Assembly (NCBI GenBank): GCA_964035015.1
Contig: OZ035999.1
Location: forward strand, 3,919,627 to 3,983,626
Source of the DNA: Corallium rubrum
Lineage: Eukaryota > Cnidaria > Anthozoa > Scleralcyonacea > Coralliidae
Length of the DNA stretch: 64,000 nt
Direction of reading: 5' to 3'
Shown: piece after piece, positions 23,001 to 32,600 of the stretch
Position numbering within the stretch: position 1 is the stretch's first letter
Layout of the letters: each line of letters begins with the position of its first letter
Translations under genes and position numbers: made by a program
Notes under the pieces: generated by a model
The model's input: the letters and a program-made list of their open reading frames with translations, nothing else
What the model was told of the DNA's origin: nothing
Databases searched by the model: none

Positions 23001-25762
23001 AGGCGTTTCTAAACCGTCACCTCTGTATCAGCCAAAGGACTGGAAATACATGTTGGTTAGTACAATACTTAACTGAAAACTTGTCTTCTAAACAATCATC
23101 CCCCCAAAAAAACCTAAAAAAAATTAACCACAGCAAATTTTGGGAAAAGACTAACAACTAAATTTCAGTGAATGCTCTCAGAAATTTTTTTATTAATTAT
23201 TACTAGTTCTTCAATTAATTAGTAGTAATTAAGAGATTATTAGTAATTAATTAATTATTCGTAAATTAAGTAATTTATTAAGTAATTATTAAGTAATAGA
23301 CCTTTTCACCAATAGCGGCGCCATCTTGAATTCGCAATGCATTATGGTCTATCCAGGGTAGCAAGCTCCATTAAAAGGGCGATTGCGTAGTGTTGAGACA
23401 CAATGCGGTAATTTTTTCTTTATAAATACTTTCGTGGCAACAATATCTAAATATAATAATTGTCATATGGTAAACGCAATAATTCTTGTACGTATAAGGA
23501 TACATTTGTCATGAATCTATCCTTACACGTCCAAGAATTGTTGCTTTTACCAATATGACAATTATTATATTTAGATATTGTTGCCACGAAAGTATTTATA
23601 AAGAAAAAATTACCGCATTGTGTCTCAACACTACGCAATCGCCCTTTTAATGGAGCTTGCTAGCCTGGATAGTCCATAATGCATTGCGAATTCAAGATGG
23701 CGCCGCTATTGGTGAAAAGGTCTAGTATGAAGTCAGTAGTTATTAATTAAACTGGTGAAACCTAACATGTTTTCTGTTGCTCAATGGGTTCTTTCTTGAG
23801 CCCTCTTCGTGATAAATTTATGTTTCTGTCTTTATTAGCTTCCGTTAATTCTCCTTGTTGGTTTTTCTATGTTCATTATGAGTGCTATGATCTCAGCAAG
23901 TAAGTACATCTACATATTCAACTACAGAAGTATATAAATATTGCACCAGAAATTTCTGAAAGAAAGTGAATCACTGAAAAAAATCGAGATTGTTGTTTGA
24001 TGCCAAAAAGTTGAGGCAGTGAGTCAACAAGTAAAAAGTTACAAAGGATTACGGTCACCGAGCGGTATACGATCTCTGTTTCACTGTTCAAAATAGTAAC
24101 TTTCTCAAACTTGATTTTTCGTGCATGAGTAACCGATTTAATAATATACATGAAAAAATTTCTCAATTCTGACTGGCTGAGAGGAGTGCAATTGTATGTA
24201 GTGTAATTCAGTGCAAAATGAAATACAGTGCAAATTTTGTAATTTTTTAAATTTGCACAAAAATCATTTTTTACTAGAAAAAAGCTCTTCCTGTTATTTT
24301 TCTTCATGTATGTTATTTGAACAAAGCATTTTCTTTATGATAATTTTTTTCATGTATATTATTAATAAGTAATAGCATGATTTCTCGTGCAATTTGGAAA
24401 AAACACGCACTCGTGAGTTTTTCAAAGACCTCAAATAGCACTCGTCCTTTGGACTCGTGCAATATTGATAGTCTTTGATCACTCGTGCATGTTTTTTCCA
24501 AATTGCACCTGAAACCATGCTATAGGTTACCTATACTATAATAGCGGTATCTTCCGTATATGGACCTCAAAACAATCTATATACGGAAAAAAGTGGAGTC
24601 CTGCGTAGGCAGGGTTTTAGATAGAGCAAAGTGAAAGGATGGTAAATTGCCGAGAATAGTTTTGATAACGAAATACTGACGATTCGAACGGAGCCCTTCA
24701 TCAGAGTAAAATATGATGTAAAAGGCTTCGCTTGAAACATGTATACTACGCGAGCCCTGATTGGTCAATTGCCGTGTTTGGATCAGAGTATCCAAACACG
24801 GAAAATTCCCGCCAAAACGATTTTTTGAAAATGTCGGACAGTATATCATATTCACTTGTGATTATTTTATAAAAGAAATACCAAATGGTTTTTTCCGTGT
24901 TTGGAGACTCTTATCCAAACACGCGGGAAATTGCGAGACTGGAGAAAAGCGTAACACAACACGAGCCGTAGGCGAGTGTTTTTAGCTTTTCGAAAGTCGA
25001 GCAATTTCCCAAGTGTTTGGATAAGAGACTCCAAACACGGAAAAAACCATTTGGTATTTCTTTTATAAAATAATCACAAGTGAATATGATATACTGTCCG
25101 ACATTTTCAGAAAATCGTTTTGGCGGGAATTTCCCGTGTTTAGATACTCTGATCCACACGGCAATTGACCAATCAGGACTCGCGTAGTATACATGTTATT
25201 TTATAATACGCTTTTCTCCAGTCTCGCAATTTCCCGTGTTTGGATCAGAGTATCCAAACACGGAAGACCATTTGGTATTTCTTTAATCAAGACTATTCTC
25301 GGCAGTTTACCACATTTTCACCTTGCTATATACGGAAAAAGCTTCTAGGACAGCGTCAGCCACGGTTGAAATCCAAATATTACCAGGGTTAAGTCACGTT
25401 GGCCTGAAAAACAGAGAAAAATCTTCTCGACGTTTCGAGCGAAGGCCCTTCGTCAGGAGAAATTTGTTTACTAATTTCTCCTGACGAAGGGCCTTCGCTC
25501 GAAACGTCGAGAAGATCTTTCTCTGTTTTTCAGGCCAACGTGACTTAACCCTGGTAATATTTATATACGGAAAATGTTGTAATCGGTAGTTTATCATGCG
25601 TTTATGCTTCTTTCTTTAGCTGACCCGGGCTTTCAGTTTCTTTACGTTCTGTTCTGGGGAACCGCCGTGGTCTTTACTTTATCTATGGTCTTTTATTATG
25701 GCCACGAGTTCGTCGACGAGCCCAAGTTAGTTCACAAGAGATTAAAAGATAAGAATGTTTGA
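11071..25762 (+). CDS. SACM1L: SAC1-like phosphatidylinositol-4-phosphate phosphatase
   Basis: Twenty-one exons splice in frame to 598 aa (human SAC1 is 587): 11071-11105, 11181-11284, 13564-13641, 14182-14309, 14591-14740, 14996-15055, 15836-15869, 15959-16039, 17176-17282, 18913-18996, 19885-19953, 20224-20309, 20476-20574, 20697-20780, 20911-20965, 21137-21206, 21961-22033, 22235-22328, 22954-23055, 23839-23899, 25620-25762. The catalytic CX5R motif is C394-MDCLD-R400 within [12 protein letters not shown]. Other Sac-domain landmarks are [30 protein letters not shown] and [15 protein letters not shown]. Two hydrophobic segments (about 532-549 and 557-577) give the C-terminal ER/Golgi membrane anchor. 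The enzyme dephosphorylates PI4P at the ER and ER contact sites. Intron 12 is GC-AG; all others are GT-AG. Confidence 0.96.
12058..13049. mobile_element. MITE of about 1 kb in SACM1L intron 2
   Basis: The inverted ends read ACCATAGAAATA...TAGAATGCGTGCTC and the complement GAGCACGCATTCTA...ATTTCTATGGT. TAAA flanks both ends as a possible target duplication. The interior has two direct copies of an AAATGG...TATAAGGGCAAAA block but no transposase. Confidence 0.65.
13050..13359. mobile_element. MITE with CATGTAAAAA ends and CAAGTTGTT-rich core
   Basis: The ends are ACATGTAAAAAT and ATTTTTTACATGTGTAG in inverted orientation. The core is a degenerate mosaic of AACAAGCTGT, CAAGCTTATTG and TTGTCA words. 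A related element lies at 18429-18860. Confidence 0.55.
14340..14520. repeat. Pyrimidine-rich tract
   Basis: A CCTTCCTTTCCTCC-type polypyrimidine stretch in SACM1L intron 4. There is no coding evidence. Confidence 0.7.
15232..15558. repeat. Mosaic pentanucleotide microsatellite
   Basis: About 65 contiguous 5-bp units in SACM1L intron 6. Blocks of variants follow each other: ACTAT, ACCAT, ACTAT, GTGCT, GTACT, GTGCT, ACTAT. The period stays 5 throughout, so variant domains have spread by local duplication. The long ORFs on it are artefacts. Confidence 0.95.
16117..17010. mobile_element. Large foldback element
   Basis: An almost complete palindrome of nearly 900 bp in SACM1L intron 8. Sequence at 16325-16495 is the reverse complement of 16790-16960 with few mismatches, and the interior (GACGTCG/CGGTGTC, TTTGCTGG/CCAGCAAA) continues the pairing. 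The outer ends are rich in TTGCAACA/TGTTGCAA. Confidence 0.75.
17021..17090. repeat. (TA)n microsatellite
   Basis: About 35 uninterrupted TA units at the right edge of the foldback element in SACM1L intron 8. Confidence 0.97.
17786..18182. mobile_element. hAT-like MITE with 8-bp target duplication
   Basis: The ends CAGGGACGTTGGA and its near complement TCCGACGCCCCTG are flanked by exact GCTTGCTG copies at 17778-17785 and 18183-18190. The 8-bp duplication and CAGGG termini fit non-autonomous hAT elements. The interior holds poly-G runs and no transposase. It lies in SACM1L intron 9. Confidence 0.85.
18429..18860. mobile_element. MITE with ACACGCGTAAAAA ends
   Basis: The ends CTACACGCGTAAAAA and ATTTTTACGCGTGTAT are inverted. 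The core is a degenerate field of palindromic GAACAACTTGTTC and CAACAATGTTG words. The terminal and core style match the element at 13050-13359. Confidence 0.65.
19310..19653. mobile_element. MITE, GACCCCGTTTACACGATGCC ends
   Basis: The terminal inverted repeats begin GACCCCGTTTACACGATGCC on the left, with the complement at the right end, extended by an ACGGAACAAAATCATG block. A second family member is at 36731-36907. It lies in SACM1L intron 10. Confidence 0.75.
21528..21928. mobile_element. hAT-like MITE in SACM1L intron 16
   Basis: It starts CAGTGATGGGTCC and ends AAATCCCTCACTG. The flanks are TTACCTGA and TTACCTGG, a one-mismatch 8-bp target duplication. It is clearly homologous to 61694-62102, sharing the GATCAGGCCTGCGG and GAATCATATGATAGC blocks. 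Confidence 0.8.
23299..23722. mobile_element. 424-bp near-perfect palindromic MITE
   Basis: Two arms of about 210 bp pair almost perfectly around 23511. The ends GACCTTTTCACC and GGTGAAAAGGTC are flanked by TA on both sides. Each arm carries GGCGCCATCTTGAATTC near its outer end. It lies in SACM1L intron 19. Confidence 0.85.
24535..25345. mobile_element. Nested foldback elements in SACM1L intron 20
   Basis: An inner palindrome pairs about 24735-24930 with 24990-25195. Both arms contain CCAAATGG, GTCGGACAGTATATCA and repeated CGTGTTTGGA blocks. Outer blocks (ACGGAAAAA and GAGAATAGT/ACTATTCTC) near 24590-24670 and 25290-25340 form a second inverted pair. No transposase is present. Confidence 0.7.
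25379..25559. mobile_element. Palindromic MITE, GGGTTAAGTCACG arms
   Basis: Arms of about 85 bp pair around 25468. They contain CTCGACGTTTCGAGCGAAGG and its complement, ending TACCAGGGTTAAGTCACG. It lies shortly before the last exon of SACM1L. Confidence 0.85.
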
Positions 25763-26454
25763 CTGGAAGGCATCAACGTTGTCTAAAAATGTCCACTCGA
25801 AGAAAAACACACCAAGATGAAGAGAGCAATATATTTGAAAACGATTTCCACAAATGAAAACGATTTCCACAAATACAAAGATTTCATTGGAGAGGTTGTC
25901 AGGGTGCAGAGCAGAGCACCATATGGCCTTGGAAAGTCATTCAGCCGTGTATATACCAACTTGATTTAACGACACGACATTTCTTCTTTTTCAAAATCTC
26001 CGAGAAAGCGTTTTTCGAGAGGCGTTGAACTTGGGTTGTCTGGATATAGCCAGGATAACTCAACTACTGTTGTGAGCACTTCAGTGCGAGCGCCAAGTAA
26101 AGACCCTTGGTACCAGTTGCTTATTTGGCAGAGAGGTATACAAAAACGTGTAAGGTGCATGCGATTCCTAGAGGTTCCAGGAGAGACGTTTTGTCGAGTA
26201 AATACATGTATATGACATTAATGCATGCAATAGCCTCTATATACGCAGACGAACATATGCGGTCGCCCTTCTTAAAATCATGAAAATTATAATACGAAAA
26301 TTATATTAAAAAAAGTTGACATGATGCATGCAGTTTTCATAGTATAGGATTTAAATCAATTGACAATCTTATTTAACTTATAAAGTAACTATAGCTTCAT
26401 TTGTCATGTACTGTGTTGTATTGTAGACGAAAAGAAAAATATATAAGTATTCTC

Positions 26455-26518
26455 ATTGTTTTGTTTTGTTTTGTTTTGTTTTGTTTTGTTTTGTTTTGTT
26501 TTGTTTTGTTTTGTTTTG
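26455..26518. repeat. (TTTTG)n microsatellite
   Basis: About 12 perfect TTTTG units in the spacer between SACM1L and NUDCD1. The complementary AAAAC unit recurs at 55988-56047. Confidence 0.95.
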
Positions 26519-26620
26519 AATTGAGACTGTCAGAACAAACTTGTGTTTAACCTATTGCATGGATCCTTTCAGAAAGCAAAGCTGTATTAAAGTTTGAAAA
26601 TACACGTTCGCTCTACACGA

Positions 26621-26626
26621 AATAAA
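26621..26626 (+). terminator. Candidate SACM1L poly(A) signal
   Basis: A plus-strand AATAAA lies 860 bp after the SACM1L stop and 33 bp before the NUDCD1 stop on the other strand. If used, the 3' ends of the two genes overlap. Confidence 0.35.
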
Positions 26627-26658
26627 CTCTCTCCGAGTAAAAATGGCAACGCTTGGGG

Positions 26659-29600
26659 CTAAAAAGCTGAGACGAGAAACAGTTTGTTCTTGGCGAGTGC
26701 AAATATCATATTTTTACATGCTTGGATGCCGACTATTCCATCCGACCCCACATCATCCAACTGAACCAACTTCTGTTCGGCGTGGACAGCATCCTCGGCG
26801 CTAGGTTGGTAGTAGGTAAAAATATGATTTCTAACATCACAAACCAGGGCGTAAGACATATCCGGAGAACAAGAGGTAAACTTTTGTTCCTTTTTCGAAG
26901 CGTGAACGAATCCAAAAGCGTTTAGGGTACCAGTGTGCGTCCAGTTGAGCTCACCTGGGTCTTCGTGGGCATGCGGTTGCCAGATGAGGGCGTCAACGTC
27001 GTGTCTGACACAAAACGCGGGAGGCGAAGTTGGCTTGATCACCTTGGTGAAGAGCCATTGGTGGGTGGATAAACTGGTCTGGAAATAAAGGCAAAAAGAT
27101 TGATATTTCGTCGTGGACACACCTTTACGCGGCAGTGTTGGCATAAAACTGGATTGAAGCCGAACACGGCGGACATGTAGGCCGGGCCTGGTTATACACG
27201 GTGCAATTTTTCATGCAACTGTCTCGCAATGATGACTCATGCAGTTGCAAGACAGGGGGTGTTGCAAGCTGCAACGCGTTTATGCAATTTTCCAATGATT
27301 TGGATTTCGATAAAAGCGGGTAGACTGGGGAGAGGCTCGATTGAGTGCCAAATCATAACAAAATATTGCGAAACAAGTTGCTGAAGGGGTGTTACACGGT
27401 GCAACACTGAAACAAATTGCTGCAATCGTTGCAGAAAGTACAATCATTGACAAAATTAGTTGGAACATGTACACGAAAGTAAGACATTTCACAATGTTTT
27501 TATATCCCCCCATCCCCCCTATTCAATGTTGGCTTTCCATCAACGGAAATGTGATGAGAACCTATAGAGAACAAATCACGAATGTTTTGTGGTGATACAA
27601 CATTGTTTAGGGGGAGGGGGGGTCGAGTAATGTAGGCGGAGTGATGCAAAACATGTTAATGTTGCTTTTGTTACAACAATTTTGTCAATGATTGTCTGAA
27701 AATGATGGTATCTTTGTATTAACGTTTAACCTTTAAAATTTAACTAAATGTATGCGCTAATGTTAAGAAACTGCTTTACAAATAAAGTGCTAGCATTCCT
27801 CTTTAAAATTATCAAAATTGATTATATTGGATAAATTAAATGACGTCACAATGAGTTCTTTCAAAAATGGTGTTCAAAGGACGACTTACGGCCTTGCAAT
27901 GCGCACACGCACTTGTGTTGGCTCAGCAAGGGGGATACTCTCTTGCAAAGATTGCCTACAAGACGAAAATGTCGAGAACAAGTGTTTGGCGACTTCTACA
28001 TGCAGAAGAAATTGAAAGGGGAAAAAAGGAAAGAAAGCAGCCGGGGAAAAAAGTTGGCAGACCTCAGGTTATGACAGCGCGTGATAAACGGAAACTTAAA
28101 AGAGCTATTGCGAAAATCCGCCAACACAATCCAAATTTTACTGTTATGGACGTCGTGAAGACAAGTGGAATCAGTCTTGATACAGCCCATTACAGGACCT
28201 TTTTAAGACAAATTCGGAAACTGGGATTCCAATTTCAACAAAGTCGTAGAAAGGGGATCCTTACTGCGAAGGATCTAAAGCAACGACGTACATTTGCAAG
28301 GGCAATGTGTGCAAAAAATGCCGATTATTGGACGAAAGACGTGGCATTTTATTTGGACGGAGTATCCTTCATCTACAAAGGAAACCCGATGAGTGATGCG
28401 ATGAAACCAAAGAACAGAGTTTGGCGAAAAAGAAGCGAGGGTCTCGTAGTAACGACGAAAGGAAGTAAAGATCTGGCCGGAGGCAAACGATTGCATCTCA
28501 TTGTCGCCATATCATATGGGAAAGGAGTAATTTTAGCCGAGCCATACGAAAAAATGAACGGAAAATTTTTCGCGCAATTTATAACACGACATTTTCCAAA
28601 TTTGTTCGAAATAGCTGGAAAAGGTGAAACAGATGAGAAAATATTTGTGATGGACAACGACCTTTCACAAACGTCTTCAAAAGCAAGAACATGTTTGGCA
28701 GACCACGGCATTAGCATGCAAGCCATTCCACCAAGATCGCCAGACCTTAACCCGATTGAGAATATATTCCATGTCGTTAGAAAGCGCATTGAAGCCCAAG
28801 TGAGAAAGAATAACATCACACATCAGACATGGGATGAGTTCTGCAGTGCAGTTAAATACAATATTTGGTCAACGTCTAAAGAGTACATTGATAAGACAAT
28901 ATCCAGTATGCCGAAAAGACTAAAGCATATTGTGAAAACTAAGGGTCGACGAACAAAATACTGAACTCACTTACTAATTAAACCGTATCAATATTATCAA
29001 CACATGTTGTGCAAAACAGCAATTCAATGTTATACATGGTCATAATAATTTGTATTTAATGTAAACTACAACTTGAGAATTAGTGATAACAAATAACCCG
29101 AATTTCAAAGACTGTATGTGAGTTTGAAGGAATAAACTAATTGTTTTGAAGTTGCCATGCAACTCTGCCGTATTTAATAACGATGGTGTCGTATATCATA
29201 TGCAGTTACTCGTCACTTTATATCAGTGTATATGATGGTAACAAATACATTTTATTAAAAATTTACGGTTAAACAAGCTTTCTTAAATCGAATTATATCA
29301 TATTAATTCACTTTACCATGGCAAAATCATAATTTTTCATACACTTTACCACACTTTACCACACTTTACCACAAACAGTGTATAATAATAGGATACTTAA
29401 TTTAATTTATAAACACCGCTGTGGTAAAGTGTGGTAAAGTGTGGTAAAGTGTATGAAAAATAATCGTATACCTATGGTAAAGTGTACTCATATGAAACGC
29501 TACATCATAAGGATTAACATGATGGTTTGGCATTAACACAAAATAGAAAATATAGGAAGTTATAGCACAATATCTAATATAAGTCGTGCGAAACATGAAC

Positions 29601-32600
29601 CACAGGGTTGCACTTCCTTTTGTTCATGCTGGGCAATCTGGCGAGTAAAATTGAAAATTTTCCATCTGACGGCCATCATCTCCGTCTCTCGTTCGTCGAT
29701 TTGTCCGTTCTTCACATAAACGATCGGTCGTTTCGAAGTGCAAAAGATTGGTGTATCTCCGTCGAATGTCGTGTCCTTGGCAAAATGGGATTTAGGGGCA
29801 GGTAAATGAACCAGTTGCCCCTCCAACATGAGAAGCAGATCGTGCCACGCTAAAATTTGAGGAGACCACCTGAAGTCATTAAGAAAAACGACTTCAGCGT
29901 TCTCCGCTCCTACCCACGCAAAACTTGTGCATGCCGGATTGGTGAAGGTGTGGTAAATTCTGTTGAGAGGATTTAATAGGAAGGTTTTACCACAATTTGC
30001 AGGTCCCGTCAACATTATGTTCCGGTATTTCCCTCTACCCCTTTCAAGTAGTTCCCTCATTGATTTGGCAAACAGTTCTCGCGGTATGTGGTTGTTCTGC
30101 AGTAGCTGTAACGCACACATCTCCCACTCTCTTTCCGTTTCACAAGTGCATTTTGTGTCATATGCTTCTTTTAGCAAATCTATTCGCGATTTTTTGTTTC
30201 GTTCATTAGTGCGTTCTGCGCTTTCCATCTCCCATGCATTAGTTAGCAGTTCATTCACAACTTTTGTTCCCCGGTTGATGACGAATTCTGCCAAATCACT
30301 CTTCCCATGCCGTTTTTGCATATTAGCAAAAGCTAGCAAAGCATTTCGATTTCGAAGATTCTTTGCTACTATGATCTCCGATACGTCAAATGCACTGAGT
30401 CGTTTCCGCTTCTTCGCCGGCCCTTTCTTCTTCGTATCCGTATGCGTCTTCTTCATCGCTTGACTTCAGTGGCATACGTTTCTTTCTGCGTTGTTTGAAA
30501 GTTTCGTGGGCTCTCATAGTTGCAGGTCCATTGCTGTTGGTTAAATCTGGGTGGTTGTCGCTTTGTTCGTATGCCGTATCTTCTGTCGTAACATACTTCC
30601 ACGCGGTGAAATAGTTTGCGTGGACGCTTGAGAAATGGACAGATATGCCATGTTTTTTTTGCAGTGCTTTCTTTGAAGGCAACAATCGTTGAATTCTATC
30701 AAGCTTCACACAAACATGATAGTGTATTCCCGATTTTTTGTGCAACTCTTTCGAACAACACCATTGTAAAACGACTACAGATCGCGCGCAGAAAGAATCA
30801 ACAATAGCTTCTGCGAAAGATTGTCGTGTGGGAAACTTTTGAGTATCCGCTTGGCTCAAAGTAACCAAATATACCTGACGAACTTCGCGAGTATGTAATT
30901 CTTCATCTTCTGATGATGTACTCGACCTATCGCTATTATAACATTGTAATAATTCCATTCCATTCAGTTGAATGTGAACTACGAAGACACAGTGGGTGTC
31001 ACAATGGCAGTGTAATATGAGAAAAGGTGTTATAGTACACGCCATGACACTTTGGAGACAATTTTTAAGGGAATACTACGACCTCATTCTGACCATGAAT
31101 AACAAAAGTAAAGGAGTGCATGGCGTAAGCCATTTCTCGCAATCTGCATTATGTAAAATACAAGGTAATAGACAAAAATATAGTTACCAAGTGCCGTTAC
31201 GTAAACGCGTGTTCGCAACTTGCCAAGTTATGATTTCTGAATTATGACGAAAATCAATTCAAATGCATAATTTGTATAATATATTATAAAATATACTTCA
31301 TTAAAACAATTAGGTGCTTAATTTTCACGTATTCTAAGTAATATTTGATGAAATTATTTAGTTAAAATTTGTTTTTCTCTTGAAAATAATCTTAAAATTT
31401 TGCATAAAAAACTCAGACAATCATTGACAAAATTAGTTGGAACATGTACACGAAAGTAAGACATTTCACAATGTTTTTATATCCCCCCATCCCCCCTATT
31501 CAATGTTGGCTTTCCATCAACGGAAATGTGATGAGAACCTATAGAGAACAAATCACGAATGTTTTGTGGTGATACAACATTGTTTAGGGGGAGGGGGGTC
31601 GAGTAATGTAGGCGGAGTGATGCAAAACATGTTAATGTTGCTTTTGTTACAACAATTTTGTCAATGATTGTCTGAAAATGATGGTATCTTTGTATTAACG
31701 TTTAACCTTTAAAATTTAACTAAATGTATGCGCTAATGTTAAGAAACTGCTTTACAAATAAAGTGCTAGCATTCCTCTTTAAAATTATCAAAATTGATTA
31801 TATTGGATAAATTAAATGACGTCACAATGAGTTCTTTCAAAAATGGTGTTCAAAGGACGACTTACGGCCTTGCAATGCGCACACGCACTTGTGTTGGCTC
31901 AGCAAGGGGGATACTCTCTTGCAAAGATTGCCTACAAGACGAAAATGTCGAGAACAAGTGTTTGGCGACTTCTACATGCAGAAGAAATTGAAAGGGGAAA
32001 AAAGGAAAGAAAGCAGCCGGGGAAAAAAGTTGGCAGACCTCAGGTTATGACAGCGCGTGATAAACGGAAACTTAAAAGAGCTATTGCGAAAATCCGCCAA
32101 CACAATCCAAATTTTACTGTTATGGACGTCGTGAAGACAAGTGGAATCAGTCTTGATACAGCCCATTACAGGACCTTTTTAAGACAAATTCGGAAACTGG
32201 GATTCCAATTTCAACAAAGTCGTAGAAAGGGGATCCTTACTGCGAAGGATCTAAAGCAACGACGTACATTTGCAAGGGCAATGTGTGCAAAAAATGCCGA
32301 TTATTGGACGAAAGACGTGGCATTTTATTTGGACGGAGTATCCTTCATCTACAAAGGAAACCCGATGAGTGATGCGATGAAACCAAAGAACAGAGTTTGG
32401 CGAAAAAGAAGCGAGGGTCTCGTAGTAACGACGAAAGGAAGTAAAGATCTGGCCGGAGGCAAACGATTGCATCTCATTGTCGCCATATCATATGGGAAAG
32501 GAGTAATTTTAGCCGAGCCATACGAAAAAATGAACGGAAAATTTTTCGCGCAATTTATAACACGACATTTTCCAAATTTGTTCGAAATAGCTGGAAAAGG

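Larger units (their letters stand above)
25763..26658. other. Convergent SACM1L/NUDCD1 3' spacer
   Basis: This spacer lies between two convergent stop codons, so it is mostly 3' untranslated sequence of both genes. It holds a (TTTTG)n array and an AATAAA near the right end. No exon was found. Confidence 0.6.

Noticed and set aside
28373-28819. 148-aa minus-strand ORF opposite the transposase, and its copy at 32349-32795
   Set aside because: A shadow of the strongly supported transposase frame, with no recognisable motif.
29374-29419. Canonical circovirus nonanucleotide in the hairpin loop
   Set aside because: Only a loose TATTATTATAC match exists on the lower strand. A true NANTATTAC is not present, so no nick site is claimed.
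29963-30463. 166-aa plus-strand ORF opposite the helicase, and its copy at 33939-34439
   Set aside because: Antisense shadow of the SF3 helicase ORF. I considered it as a possible capsid or accessory protein, but it shows only Ser/Phe-rich complement composition.
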